From Vibrio ziniensis (GTDB taxonomy: Bacteria > Pseudomonadota > Gammaproteobacteria > Enterobacterales > Vibrionaceae): a stretch of DNA of 64,000 bases. Positions 1 through 9,363 of the stretch are shown piece by piece. The DNA lies in assembly GCF_011064285.1 (NCBI RefSeq), contig NZ_CP049332.1, positions 1 to 64,000 of the forward strand, written 5' to 3'. A program made the translations under genes and the position numbers. How positions within the stretch are numbered: the stretch's first letter is position 1; every line of letters begins with the position of its first letter. Below the pieces are notes generated by a model that was given only the letters and a program-made list of their open reading frames with translations, did no database searches and was not told the DNA's origin.

Positions 1-2
1 GA

Positions 3-95
3 CGCCTAGAAGTTGAGAGCGCACTTAAGCAATTCGATGGCCTGATCCAACCATTTCGATTTACTCAGCAAGGAACAGAATCATGGAGCGTCTAA
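3..95 (+). CDS. hddA: C-terminal end of a GHMP kinase, probable heptose 7-phosphate kinase (partial)
   Basis: Only the last 30 codons are present; the gene starts left of the window. The open frame from position 3 ends in a TAA at 93-95 and overlaps the gmhA start by 13 bases. Its last residues (LIQPFRFTQQGTESW) resemble the end of GHMP-family sugar kinases, where an aromatic-rich beta strand precedes a glycine. The identification leans on context: gmhA and hddC follow directly, and HddA is the kinase acting between them in GDP-D-glycero-alpha-D-manno-heptose synthesis. The fragment is too short for certainty. Confidence 0.55.
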   Translation, partial: RLEVESALKQFDGLIQPFRFTQQGTESWSV

Positions 96-667
96 ACTTA
101 GTTAAACGAAATATCGCTTCGTCCATAGAAACCAAACAAGCTCTATTAGCTAACGACATTGTTATAAAAAATATAGTTAATACCGCTGAATTATGTCTCG
201 AAGCTTATAATAAAGGTAACAAAGTTATACTAGCAGGTAATGGTGGCAGCGCAGCAGACGCACAACATATTGCAGCAGAGTTTGTAAGTAGATTTGAGTT
301 TGACCGAGCTGGATTACCTGCGCTTGCATTAACAACTGATACTTCGATATTAACAGCAATTGGTAATGATTATGGGTTTGAAAAGCTATTTGCGAGGCAA
401 ATCCAAGCGAACGGCCAATCAGGTGACGTGTTCATTGGCATTAGTACTTCAGGAAACTCCGCTAACATATTAGCAGGATTTGAAGCAGCTAAAGAGAAAG
501 GTATTACTACTATTGGACTAGCTGGTGCTGGCGGGAAAATTCAGGACGCATGCGACATCTGCATATCCGTCCCTTCTATGCACACTCCAAGAATTCAAGA
601 ATGTCACATTCTTATCGGTCACATAATCTGTGGATACGTTGAAGAGAAATATTTCCGTGGAGAGTAA
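83..667 (+). CDS. gmhA: Sedoheptulose 7-phosphate isomerase GmhA
   Basis: This 194-residue cytosolic enzyme converts sedoheptulose 7-phosphate to D-glycero-D-manno-heptose 7-phosphate, the first step of nucleotide-heptose synthesis. The SIS fold is clear: the phosphate-binding AGNGGSAADAQH lies at residues 51-62 and a second loop STSGNSANI at about 121-129. Zinc and catalytic ligands expected for GmhA are present as H62, E66, Q172 and H180. Length matches the family. It sits between a kinase tail and hddC with overlapping ends, so the three are translated together. This points to heptose for a surface polysaccharide (GDP branch) rather than only for lipopolysaccharide core, which uses the ADP branch; that last step is inference. 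Confidence 0.95.
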   Translation: MERLNLVKRNIASSIETKQALLANDIVIKNIVNTAELCLEAYNKGNKVILAGNGGSAADAQHIAAEFVSRFEFDRAGLPALALTTDTSILTAIGNDYGFEKLFARQIQANGQSGDVFIGISTSGNSANILAGFEAAKEKGITTIGLAGAGGKIQDACDICISVPSMHTPRIQECHILIGHIICGYVEEKYFRGE

Positions 668-1400
668 AGACAATATAACTGCGATAATCTTATGTGGCGG
701 TTTAGGTACGCGTCTTAGAACAATAACTCATGATTTGCTTCCTAAACCAATGGTTGAAGTTGCGAGTCGGCCGTTTCTAGAGTACCTACTAGATTACCTG
801 ATCTCGCAAGGAGTAAAAAAAGCTGTATTAGCAGTTTCATACCATAAAGAACTTATTCTTGAACATTTCGGTAATCAGTATCGTGACCTAAATATTATCT
901 ATTCAGTTGAAGAGCAACCATTAGGAACAGGCGGAGCGATTAAACACGCAATGCAACATTACGTGGATCCTAGCTCTGAATTAGTATTAATTTTGAATGG
1001 TGATACCTTTGTTGAATATGACCTTGATGACATGTTGAATAAAATTGAAAGCATGAACAATAAGTTAGTCATGGCAGTTAAATCATTTCCGAACACAGAC
1101 CGTTACGGGCGGGTAACCGTTAACGAAGATGCTAAGATTACAGCGTTTGAAGAGAAGAAAAGTGGTGAGTCTGGCCAAATTAATGCTGGTGTTTACCTGC
1201 TTGTGACATCATTCATAGATCATTTCCCTCAGCTAACAAAATTTTCATTTGAAACCGACTTTTTAGAAAATAGAGTAGATAAGAATGAAATCTACGCCTC
1301 TAACGTTAGCGGATATTTTATAGATATAGGTGTTCCCAAAGATTATCATTGTGCTCAAATAGATTTTAACAATGAACTGGTTTTTAAGTATGAAGAGTGA
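657..1400 (+). CDS. hddC: Heptose 1-phosphate nucleotidyltransferase (HddC-like)
   Basis: A sugar-1-phosphate nucleotidyltransferase of about 247 residues that would make GDP-D-glycero-alpha-D-manno-heptose. The N-terminus carries the nucleotide-binding signature GGLGTRLR followed by LPKPM; NGDTF in the middle supplies the metal-binding aspartate, and INAGVYLL is typical of the acceptor region. The chosen start is a GTG at 657 that overlaps the gmhA stop by 11 bases; a GTG at 630 in the same frame is also open and would add nine residues. The gene following GmhA is what separates HddC from general glucose-1-phosphate thymidylyltransferases. The downstream acyltransferase overlaps its last codons. 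Confidence 0.85.
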   Translation: MESKDNITAIILCGGLGTRLRTITHDLLPKPMVEVASRPFLEYLLDYLISQGVKKAVLAVSYHKELILEHFGNQYRDLNIIYSVEEQPLGTGGAIKHAMQHYVDPSSELVLILNGDTFVEYDLDDMLNKIESMNNKLVMAVKSFPNTDRYGRVTVNEDAKITAFEEKKSGESGQINAGVYLLVTSFIDHFPQLTKFSFETDFLENRVDKNEIYASNVSGYFIDIGVPKDYHCAQIDFNNELVFKYEE

Positions 1401-2520
1401 AATTGTTAGTCTAACATCAATAAGAGGTATAGCTGCGATTTGGGTTGCCATATTTCATTTTGTAATACCATTTAATCGTGAAGTCGCTTGCATCTCTTGT
1501 CATCTACCTCCACTTGATAAAGCATATTTGTCAGTTGACTTATTCTTCATATTGAGTGGATTTATCATGTGTTATGTTTATATGGATAAATATAAACAAT
1601 GTAAAGAAGATAAAAGAACAAGAAATTTTTATATTAGTTTCATCCAAGCAAGAATCGCAAGAATATATCCACTACACTTAGCTACTCTTATATTTTTCTC
1701 GCTTTGGATCTTAACACTATACACATTAATAGATAACTACAAAATTTCCGAGCGTAACAATATAGAAACTTACATATACAATTTATTTTTAATACATGCT
1801 TGGGGTGTTTGGAATGATGTCACATGGAACTATCCATCATGGTCTATCAGTGCTGAATTATTTGCTTACTTATTATTTCCTATAATCCTTTCTTTGGTCG
1901 GATTTTTTTTGAAAAATAGTTTAATACCGTTAGCTCTGGTCTGTGTTGTATCTATAGAAGCCCGTTCTTGGATTGATTTTGATATCGGTCAGGGAGCCGC
2001 TATTTATAGATGCATCTCTGAGTTTACTTTAGGTATAATCGGTTACTTTATTTATACTAACAACAAAAAAACAATAGAAATATTAGAAAACAATATATTT
2101 CAATTTTTGTTACTGGCTTCGATTATACTCCTTTCATTTACATCCATACGAGACAGCATTATTATAGCGTTATTTTTACCTTTAATTCTATCACTATCTA
2201 ACGATAAGGGTTTCTTATCAAAAATCCTTAACATTAAACCTCTGTATTATTTAGGATTAATATCTTACTCTATTTACTTAACGCATGCTCTTGTAATGAT
2301 GGTGTATAGAGATTTTCGTATTTATTACTTTAAAACATCTGGTTCATTGGGCTTTGAAGTAGAAGTTTTCATTCTAATTATGTTGATATCCACTACAATT
2401 TTTCTGTCTTGGTTTACTTATATTTACATAGAGAAGAAAATGAGAGTTTATTTAAATATGATATTTAAATTAGATATTATAAAAAGGCCACTTTTAGCTA
2501 AACTATTTAAGAATGAATAA
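1390..2520 (+). CDS. Acyltransferase family 3 membrane protein (OafA-like)
   Basis: An integral inner-membrane O-acyltransferase of about 376 residues with roughly ten hydrophobic segments. The N-terminus LTSIRGIAAIWVAIFHF contains the family R-G and the histidine expected for acyl transfer. Such proteins acetylate or otherwise acylate sugars on lipid-linked or exported glycans. The ATG at 1390 overlaps the hddC stop by 11 bases and gives an N-terminus that begins right at the conserved helix; an ATG at 1372 would add six residues. It is one of three family-3 acyltransferases in the first 6 kb, suggesting a heavily O-acylated product. Its acceptor sugar cannot be read from sequence. Confidence 0.85.
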   Translation: MKSEIVSLTSIRGIAAIWVAIFHFVIPFNREVACISCHLPPLDKAYLSVDLFFILSGFIMCYVYMDKYKQCKEDKRTRNFYISFIQARIARIYPLHLATLIFFSLWILTLYTLIDNYKISERNNIETYIYNLFLIHAWGVWNDVTWNYPSWSISAELFAYLLFPIILSLVGFFLKNSLIPLALVCVVSIEARSWIDFDIGQGAAIYRCISEFTLGIIGYFIYTNNKKTIEILENNIFQFLLLASIILLSFTSIRDSIIIALFLPLILSLSNDKGFLSKILNIKPLYYLGLISYSIYLTHALVMMVYRDFRIYYFKTSGSLGFEVEVFILIMLISTTIFLSWFTYIYIEKKMRVYLNMIFKLDIIKRPLLAKLFKNE

Positions 2521-2571
2521 TGCTTTCGTTTTTCATGCGCTAATAACTTAATATTAATTAAGGTGGATTAT

Positions 2572-3471
2572 ATGAAATTCTCAGTAAGTGATGATATCGA
2601 TCCAAAAAGTGAAAGAGCACAATTCCTCTTTGGTCGTGGTGCTTGGCCTGCGTTACACCGCATTAATTATGACATAAATTTAATATATCAAGCTGCTGAA
2701 GAATGGAAGAAGGATTTGGAAGGTATTGAGAAACCTTGGCTAGTCTGGAATGCACATGATGATTGGTGCATTGTTCAACAAAAATTAATAGAAACTGCAG
2801 GATGGACTCCACTTGTCGGCTGTGACCCCCGCATAGGAAAACCAAGTCAGTTGTCAAAAAATGCTGTTTATTACGACTTCAACAAGACATTAAAACTCCC
2901 TTTTGTACATCCAGTATTCGTACTGGAGTTTGTCTTTCTATTTTTAGAGAAATTAGCTTTCTGGCATTCAGATTTATTAATACCTGAACGTAAAATGAAA
3001 ATATTAGCTCAGCAGTTTTCAGAGCTCAAAGATGGACAGACAAGCGCTGTGAAGCTCTGGAGACCTTCTAGATTTTGGAGGGAGCCAGAAAGAGCTTGGG
3101 AGCTAGTAGGATGCACGACCAAATCTGCGTCTCGCCATCAATTCGAAGTCGGTTCAGGTTGGTGGAGCAACGTCTATGCTCATATTAACTGTGAGAGCCA
3201 AAAGGAGTCAGATTTTCGGAGAAAGAAACTATGCTGGGACCATGGAGCCGGCATCAAATACTGGAAAGACAAATATGGTGGTGATCTGCAATATATCCCT
3301 TTGAGCTTTGTAGAAAAAGGGCATTTTTCGCCTACTTCACACCCAAATTTATTTAAAAGACTAAAACATGATATCGGTAGAGATCTTCAAGCTCAGCTAG
3401 AATCACAGTTTGGAGTTTCAGCGGCTTGCAAAAAGGTAGGTATCGATTATATAAAGCTTATTAATAGCTAA
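2572..3471 (+). CDS. Protein of unknown function in polysaccharide locus
   Basis: About 299 residues that I do not recognise. The ATG at 2572 is preceded by a good ribosome-binding site (AAGGTGG); a GTG three codons earlier is in frame. There is no signal peptide and no clear transmembrane helix, only one hydrophobic stretch near the middle (FVHPVFVLEFVFLF). The sequence is rich in Trp, including the pairs KPWLVWNAHDDW, GAWP and SGWWSNVY, and has several aspartate/histidine clusters. It sits between two acyltransferases, so it probably takes part in building or modifying the glycan, perhaps as an unusual transferase. That is inference from position only. Confidence 0.7.
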   Translation: MKFSVSDDIDPKSERAQFLFGRGAWPALHRINYDINLIYQAAEEWKKDLEGIEKPWLVWNAHDDWCIVQQKLIETAGWTPLVGCDPRIGKPSQLSKNAVYYDFNKTLKLPFVHPVFVLEFVFLFLEKLAFWHSDLLIPERKMKILAQQFSELKDGQTSAVKLWRPSRFWREPERAWELVGCTTKSASRHQFEVGSGWWSNVYAHINCESQKESDFRRKKLCWDHGAGIKYWKDKYGGDLQYIPLSFVEKGHFSPTSHPNLFKRLKHDIGRDLQAQLESQFGVSAACKKVGIDYIKLINS

Positions 3472-3530
3472 TTTCATACCATGTAAATAAAACTAATATT
3501 AAATATCACTTAATATAATCAAGGTTCGAT

Positions 3531-4571
3531 ATGAATAGGATTGTAAGTGTTGACACTTTTCGTGTGCTAGCCATAATTTCTGTAATTTCGATACATACGT
3601 CGCCATTTCGAGAATGTCTAGATACTTCGTTTTGTGGGTATTTGGATGTCCTATTTAATCAAGGTGCGCGTTTCGCTGTACCATTTTTCTTCACTATCTC
3701 CGGATATTTCTTTGCTGAAAAGGCTAAACATGATAGAGCAACTATTCCAACCATGATAAGTTATATCAAGAAGTTGATCTTTATTTGGATGTTTTTTTCG
3801 GCGATTTATATTTTTCCTTACAACCTGCTTTCCATTCTTGATCATGGTATACTTGGTCCTGCGAAAGTAGTCTATTGGAACTTATTAAGAATAGCAGAAA
3901 ATCCAGTTTTATTTCTTTTTCAAGGGAGCCAAGCTCACTTATGGTTTTTAGTTAGCCTTTCAATATCAATACTTATAGCGTCATTGTTTATACATTTTTT
4001 CAAACCAAAAAACATTATATATTTAGTATTAATTTCTCTATTTTTATATATTTTTGGAGTACTATCTAAATCATATTCTGAGACACCAATTGGAATTAAA
4101 TTCAACTTTAACACAAGGAATGGTCCATTTTTTAGCACGATTTTCTTTGTTATAGGTTATGTACTTTCAGGTTATAAAATAACAAATAGGCATATTGTAC
4201 GTGGATTCATTATCATGCTTTTAGGTTATGTTATATCTTTTGGAGAAATATATTATCTTAGTTCTATTTATGGAATTCCACCGATAGAACATGACTATGT
4301 TTTTGGCACGTTATTTATTGGTTTGGGGACGTCTCTAATAGCTTTATCAAATCACTCTATACTTAATATAAAAATTTTATCTAAATTTGGGAAATATACA
4401 CTTGGCATATATGGGATTCATTTTGTTTTTGTTAGTTTATTAAGTGATATAGACAAACAAACCTCTAACCCAGCATGGGAAATCGGATACATATTCTTGG
4501 TTTTCCTTCTATCTACTGCCACAACAATAAAATTATCTAATTATAAGAAACTTAATAAATTTTTTGTATGA
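3531..4571 (+). CDS. Acyltransferase family 3 membrane protein
   Basis: A 346-residue membrane protein with about ten hydrophobic helices. The opening VDTFRVLAIISVISIH keeps the D/R and the I-H of acyltransferase family 3, and AHLWFLVSL is a typical mid-protein loop with the family W-F. A ribosome-binding site (AAGG, seven bases before ATG) supports the start. It ends the plus-strand group at the left; the next gene is convergent. It most likely acylates a sugar of the exported polysaccharide. Codon use is AT-rich like its neighbours. It is clearly different in sequence from the other two acyltransferases here. Confidence 0.83.
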   Translation: MNRIVSVDTFRVLAIISVISIHTSPFRECLDTSFCGYLDVLFNQGARFAVPFFFTISGYFFAEKAKHDRATIPTMISYIKKLIFIWMFFSAIYIFPYNLLSILDHGILGPAKVVYWNLLRIAENPVLFLFQGSQAHLWFLVSLSISILIASLFIHFFKPKNIIYLVLISLFLYIFGVLSKSYSETPIGIKFNFNTRNGPFFSTIFFVIGYVLSGYKITNRHIVRGFIIMLLGYVISFGEIYYLSSIYGIPPIEHDYVFGTLFIGLGTSLIALSNHSILNIKILSKFGKYTLGIYGIHFVFVSLLSDIDKQTSNPAWEIGYIFLVFLLSTATTIKLSNYKKLNKFFV

Positions 4572-4724
4572 TAAATGTAAATTTCATTCTCCGTAAGCCT
4601 TCACCAGTACGTACAAATACCTCACATACAAAGCAATTTAACAGTGTGCTTCTAGTGTTCAATGCAAGGTACAGGTGTTTTTGCTTAAAAATATCCATGC
4701 ACCGCTGGCGAACTGCCTGCTCTT

Positions 4725-5735
4725 TTAACGTCCGCCAAGTGCGAATGCGTGAAGTTTAGGGCTAAATTTTTTAAAGTTATGATTAACAATTATACTTAAT
4801 ATCACAGTGATAATAGGAGCAGTTAACCAATAAATAAAATATGGACCATTGGGAAATAATTTTTGGTAAATTAGCCAGATCATTAAGATTAGCGGACCAT
4901 GAGCCAAAAATGTGAAAAAACTGTGGTGGGTAAATTTGCGAACAGTATTACCTATGTTTGTACCCATTATCAATGACATTGATGGCCATACAAGTATGGG
5001 GGAAATTAGCCGTAATGGCTCCCTGTTATCGATCTTATACGCTATCATCCCGGCTGCTATAGACAGAAAAATAGCCAGCAATAATGGTGCGTATTTATCC
5101 AGAGCAGTTAGATCCCACTCTTTGTGTGCAGCTAGCGCACCAAGATAGAAGCTAACTAACATAGAGTTTCTACTGATTAGACCTCCATCTAAGTTAAAGT
5201 AATAGATGACCAGCACAACAATGAAGCCACAATATGGGATAGTTTTCAGCAATGGCCATAGCAGTGGAGATAAAATAGAAAGAACAAATAGATCACGTAG
5301 AAAGCCTGTAGGATAGTTTATTGCGGAGCCGTATAAACTGGTTACGGCGCCGAGCCAGTTTATTAACTCAAAAGGAAATAGTTGCACTGAAAAGTTATAA
5401 TCAAAAAGTGTATGTTTTTGAATGAAATATACAGCTATCGCCAAAGGGAGATTCCATAATATCAAGGGTATTAATATCGAATTAACTTTATTTTTAATTA
5501 ATTTTTGAGGGGATAAATGGAGAGATGATGTGAAGATGATATAACCTGATATCGCAGTTAAAACTGGAATAGTGGCCCTAAAAACTCCAAAAGTAAAAAA
5601 TGCCTTAATATAATCGAATTCAGACATAGTACCAACGTCTTTTAATGGCTGATAAGGCGGTAAGTGTAAAACTATGATACCTATTATCATTAGGAATCTT
5701 GTTACCCAGATTCTGTCACTAATTTCTTTGTCCAT
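4725..5735 (-). CDS. Acyltransferase family 3 membrane protein
   Basis: About 336 residues, multi-spanning. The N-terminus DRIWVTRFLMIIGIIVLHLPPY shows the family arginine and the helix ending in histidine. The preferred start is the ATG at 5735, which has GGAG six bases upstream; upstream in-frame starts would add 4 to 17 residues without a better site. It is the last gene of the long minus-strand operon that begins at 17.5 kb, separated from the flippase by about 96 bases. GC content is slightly higher than in the flippase before it. Probable role: O-acylation of the polysaccharide. Confidence 0.8.
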   Translation of the reverse strand: MDKEISDRIWVTRFLMIIGIIVLHLPPYQPLKDVGTMSEFDYIKAFFTFGVFRATIPVLTAISGYIIFTSSLHLSPQKLIKNKVNSILIPLILWNLPLAIAVYFIQKHTLFDYNFSVQLFPFELINWLGAVTSLYGSAINYPTGFLRDLFVLSILSPLLWPLLKTIPYCGFIVVLVIYYFNLDGGLISRNSMLVSFYLGALAAHKEWDLTALDKYAPLLLAIFLSIAAGMIAYKIDNREPLRLISPILVWPSMSLIMGTNIGNTVRKFTHHSFFTFLAHGPLILMIWLIYQKLFPNGPYFIYWLTAPIITVILSIIVNHNFKKFSPKLHAFALGGR

Positions 5736-5804
5736 TGTTATCTCCATACTAACTAATTGAATGTAGTATATTTCATACTGATACAAGATCGATTATCATG
5801 ACAA

Positions 5805-5818
5805 CTGTGATTTCACAG
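5805..5818. repeat. Short perfect inverted repeat between flippase and acyltransferase genes
   Basis: CTGTGA and TCACAG face each other across two bases in the gap between the flippase (stop at 5832) and the acyltransferase (start 5735). The arms resemble half-sites of a CRP operator, but the spacing is two bases, not six, so a CRP site is unlikely. It could be a weak hairpin in the operon mRNA. Confidence 0.3.
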
Positions 5819-5831
5819 CTAGTGTAGTAGT

Positions 5832-7319
5832 TTACTTAGCATATTTTCGATAAACATATTTATAAAAATTTTTAATACAACTATCTATAAATAACCAATC
5901 TGTTAATTTTTCCTTAAAAATCAATACGCATATATATAATGTTAAAAATAAAATTAAGAAAAATGATACACCAATTATTATTAAATTGACTATAGCTAAT
6001 GAAGAAAAATGGTAGTTTATACTTATATAATCTGCAATACAATAGGATAGTAAATTACAAGATACGATAGGAATAACGGATATAAAGAATCTACTGATAC
6101 TAATTCCTACATGTTTCATTAGTATAAATAGCAAAAATAGAGAGCTCAGAAATCCAAGAACCATTTTGGAAATAATAACAGCTTCTAATCCTCGTTCCTT
6201 TAGCGAAAGGTAATAAATAACACCAAATAGTATGGAACTAACCAGCTCAAACTTGAATAAAAATTTAACTCTTCCCAGTAACGTTATAACTCCAAACATG
6301 ATTCCACATAAGTTGCTATTAATTAATTGAATTGCGATTAATGGCAAAATATTTACTACTATTTTCCACTTGTCAGAATCACCTAGAAACAATTCAACTA
6401 TAGATGTAGATAATAGGAAAAAAATTGTTGCTATCGGTGTAGTCACCAATACACTTATGAACAGAGTTTTTTGAATTTTCTCCCTAAAATCCTTATCATC
6501 GCTTAATAATTGACCAAGACCTGGGAATACAGCATCGGTTATTGGTGATAACAGTAAACTAGAAGGTATAGATATTATTCTTTGAGATATTGTATAAGCA
6601 CCTAATTCAATAACACCGAGCAATTTAGTAATAAGTATCTGATCTATTTTTCCACTAGTATAATTGACCATTCCTTTCAATAATGTCCACTGCGAAAAAG
6701 CTATTTGTTTGTAAAATGATCTTAAGCAAAATTTAGGTCGATATTGATAGAATAAATAGGTTAAAGACGTATATATGAAATAGTGAAAAATAGTACCAAA
6801 AATGAATGCCCAATAGTTACGGATTAAAATAGCTAAAGTTATTGTTAAAGAGAAACTGCACACCTTTGAAATCAGTTCCAGTTTCATAATTTTCTTGAAC
6901 TTCATTTCCTTTTTAGCTAAAATAACCCCAATGTTATTAAGACCTACAAGTACAGGTACTGTAGCCAATAACATCAAAACTTGTGTTAATCTTGGCTCAT
7001 TAAAAAATACAGATGCATAGTGGGAAAATGATAAAATCAGTAAAGAGATAGCTAACTTTACTATTAATTGTAATGTCCATGATGTATCAATATCTTCATT
7101 AGTTAAAGATGTGCTTTTAATAATGTACTCTTCTGTGCCTAATCTTGATAAAATTTCAAAAAAGGCTGTTACTAATGTCGCCGTCGCTACTAGGCCGAAG
7201 TCGCTAGGAGTTAGAATACGAGCAAGAATCAGTGTAGAGACTACTCCCATTACTGATGTTACCCATTTAACTATTGTTATCCATAGTGTTGCACTTAAAA
7301 CTTTAGATACAAAACTCAT
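5832..7319 (-). CDS. Wzx-type polysaccharide flippase (second copy in the operon)
   Basis: A 495-residue MOP-superfamily transporter with about 12-14 membrane helices, expected to flip lipid-linked oligosaccharide across the inner membrane. The N-terminus has STLILARILTPSDFG, the signature of the WzxC-like polysaccharide-export branch. It is clearly related to the flippase at 14860-16368: shared blocks include STLIL-R-L-P-DFG, GT-YIIK and NYWA. It is very AT-rich compared with that copy. It lies directly after the GT4 gene (three bases apart), so it is translated in the same operon. Length is normal. Confidence 0.88.
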   Translation of the reverse strand: MSFVSKVLSATLWITIVKWVTSVMGVVSTLILARILTPSDFGLVATATLVTAFFEILSRLGTEEYIIKSTSLTNEDIDTSWTLQLIVKLAISLLILSFSHYASVFFNEPRLTQVLMLLATVPVLVGLNNIGVILAKKEMKFKKIMKLELISKVCSFSLTITLAILIRNYWAFIFGTIFHYFIYTSLTYLFYQYRPKFCLRSFYKQIAFSQWTLLKGMVNYTSGKIDQILITKLLGVIELGAYTISQRIISIPSSLLLSPITDAVFPGLGQLLSDDKDFREKIQKTLFISVLVTTPIATIFFLLSTSIVELFLGDSDKWKIVVNILPLIAIQLINSNLCGIMFGVITLLGRVKFLFKFELVSSILFGVIYYLSLKERGLEAVIISKMVLGFLSSLFLLFILMKHVGISISRFFISVIPIVSCNLLSYCIADYISINYHFSSLAIVNLIIIGVSFFLILFLTLYICVLIFKEKLTDWLFIDSCIKNFYKYVYRKYAK

Positions 7320-7322
7320 CTT

Positions 7323-8384
7323 CTATTCTTCAACAATCTGTTTTTCGATATGTTCTAGTAACTTACGACATATCACTTCAGGATCAATACATTCACGCTT
7401 TGAATATATAAGTGCATTTTTAGAAAAAAATTCATAATTTTTCTGTTCAAGCATATGTTTGAAACTTTTTTGCCAATCATCTAAAGAAGAATCAACAGGC
7501 AAGTTTATTCCTCCGCTTCCTACAGACTCTGGCAGTCCACCTGTATCACTGGCAAGAACGGGAATTCCACTACAGTGGGCTTCTGTAGCAATCCTTCCCC
7601 AAGTTTCTTGCCAACGGCTAGGCATCAAAATCAATTTCGTTTGTTTATATACTTCTTTCATGTCTTGGAATGGTCCGACGATCGTGATGTTTTCCGGGAG
7701 TTTTTCGTTTTCCATAAATTTTGTTAAAATTTCTCTTCCATTTTTTTTTGCTAATACAAACAGAAATTTAAGATCTGAATTTATTTTTGCCAGTTCAATA
7801 GCTATTTTTAGACCTTTATGAGGGGAAGGGTTAACAAAGGAAATATAATTATTAGATGAATTAACTTTATATGATTCAGGGAATACAACTGGAGGTAAAA
7901 CCAATGAAACATTCTTACTTAAATGTGCTTTTTTTGTAAATTCAGAATTTGCTATATAGGTGATATTCATGGTGTCGAACAATGAATTTTCACAATTCAA
8001 TTCATCAGGAGTATGTAGATAGCTAATAACTGGAATAGAATATTTACTAAGCGCTTTAAGTATTTCAAAATACTTATGACCTCCTTGGAGGATGATAGCA
8101 TCAGGTAAAAAATCTGAAATAACCCTATCAACGTTTTTATATAATTCGAATGCTCTATATGCAGTATAACCATTCATATGGTCACGACTTACAGGGGAAT
8201 GGCTAAAAAATCTTTGAATTTTTGCAGATATCCCTAGTCTAGACACTCCCCCATTTAGACTACATGCTACTGCAACTTTCTGCTTCAAATTTATAAGCTC
8301 TTTACAAATCAAGTCGGTATTAAGCTCCATTCCTCCGTATATCTCTGGTAAATACTTGTGATTGGTAATAAATAATATTTTCAT
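7323..8384 (-). CDS. Glycosyltransferase family 4
   Basis: A 353-residue GT-B fold transferase. The N-terminal domain opens with KILFITNHKYLPEIYGGMEL, the usual glycine-rich acceptor-side loop; the C-terminal domain carries the retaining-GT E-x7-E block as EAHCSGIPVLASDTGGLPE. Enzymes of this family add a sugar from a nucleotide donor to the growing lipid-linked oligosaccharide on the cytosolic membrane face. It is followed almost immediately by the flippase. Donor and linkage cannot be assigned. Confidence 0.87.
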   Translation of the reverse strand: MKILFITNHKYLPEIYGGMELNTDLICKELINLKQKVAVACSLNGGVSRLGISAKIQRFFSHSPVSRDHMNGYTAYRAFELYKNVDRVISDFLPDAIILQGGHKYFEILKALSKYSIPVISYLHTPDELNCENSLFDTMNITYIANSEFTKKAHLSKNVSLVLPPVVFPESYKVNSSNNYISFVNPSPHKGLKIAIELAKINSDLKFLFVLAKKNGREILTKFMENEKLPENITIVGPFQDMKEVYKQTKLILMPSRWQETWGRIATEAHCSGIPVLASDTGGLPESVGSGGINLPVDSSLDDWQKSFKHMLEQKNYEFFSKNALIYSKRECIDPEVICRKLLEHIEKQIVEE

Positions 8385-8433
8385 CAGTTCACCTTAGTGA
8401 CTACTACGTTAATATAATGCTAACTTATGATAA

Positions 8434-9339
8434 CTATTTCCCTTTAACCGTAGCTAATTTGACAAAACTTTCTATACCAAGCATAAATCGTAACTGTTTC
8501 TTTATGTAATTAAAAACACTTTTATCCTCAGGAATGTATGAACTCCATGGTGTATATTTTAAATACTTAAAATACACTCTTTGATAAGGATGGTTGCAAG
8601 TATATATCCATGGCCTAGCATTGCCATTAAAATGGACAATTTTAACATTTTCTCTAATACGAGATAATTCTCTAACACCTAATTTCTTAAACAATTCCTT
8701 TTTAAAAAAAGGAGTAATAGCATTATATGTATAATCTAGAGTTAGTCTTTTTTTATAAAAAACGCCATTCAAAGCATCTTGATCCGGATTCAAAGCAATA
8801 TCACTATTCTTTAGTAAAAAATCTAATATTTTTTGTCTTCCATCTTCAAGTCGCCATTGTTTCAAATTGAAAATAAGCACACCTGAGTTGAAGTACTCAT
8901 ATTCTAAAGGTAGATGGCAACGATTATGGCTCGTCGCAAATGGGATATTGACGGATGCTAAGACATTATCTTTCAGATCTATTTCAAACAGCTCAGAAAT
9001 ACTATCAACGACTATAGTATCTACGTCTAAATACAGGACTTTTTCTACATCATCACCGAAAAATTCGTCAACCCACAACCTTAAATAAATATTCTTTTGA
9101 TAATGACCTATCTGTGGAAAATCAATGAGCTTTTCTTTCTGGAAATCAACTATTTCCAATACAGCATTATCAAAACAATTGACACAAGCCTTTAAATTTT
9201 TTTGACTCGATTCACTCAATCCCATGCCTACAACTACAATAGAAAACCTTTCTCTCGGGTTGTTTTTTAGTAACGAGACCGTGCATACCCCACAGTGTTG
9301 GGCAAATTTTTCATCTGTTGTAAATAGTATATTGTGCAT
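8434..9339 (-). CDS. Glycosyltransferase family 8
   Basis: A 301-residue GT-A transferase. The DxD metal site is in YLDVDTIVV, and NSGVLIFNL and HFNGNARPW are the later GT8 signatures (substrate asparagine and histidine motifs). Family 8 enzymes are retaining glucosyl- or galactosyltransferases in lipopolysaccharide and capsule synthesis. It lies between the sulfotransferase-like gene and the GT4 gene in the minus-strand operon, with short gaps on both sides. Sugar specificity is unknown. Confidence 0.9.
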   Translation of the reverse strand: MHNILFTTDEKFAQHCGVCTVSLLKNNPRERFSIVVVGMGLSESSQKNLKACVNCFDNAVLEIVDFQKEKLIDFPQIGHYQKNIYLRLWVDEFFGDDVEKVLYLDVDTIVVDSISELFEIDLKDNVLASVNIPFATSHNRCHLPLEYEYFNSGVLIFNLKQWRLEDGRQKILDFLLKNSDIALNPDQDALNGVFYKKRLTLDYTYNAITPFFKKELFKKLGVRELSRIRENVKIVHFNGNARPWIYTCNHPYQRVYFKYLKYTPWSSYIPEDKSVFNYIKKQLRFMLGIESFVKLATVKGK

Positions 9340-9363
9340 TTAGTTAACACCGTTACTGCTAGT

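Noticed and set aside
4568..4759. Small plus-strand frame between the two convergent acyltransferases
   Set aside because: It overlaps the end of the minus-strand gene, has no good ribosome-binding site and its residue make-up is not protein-like.
5805..5818. CRP operator before the acyltransferase
   Set aside because: The arms are separated by two bases rather than six; kept only as a short inverted repeat.
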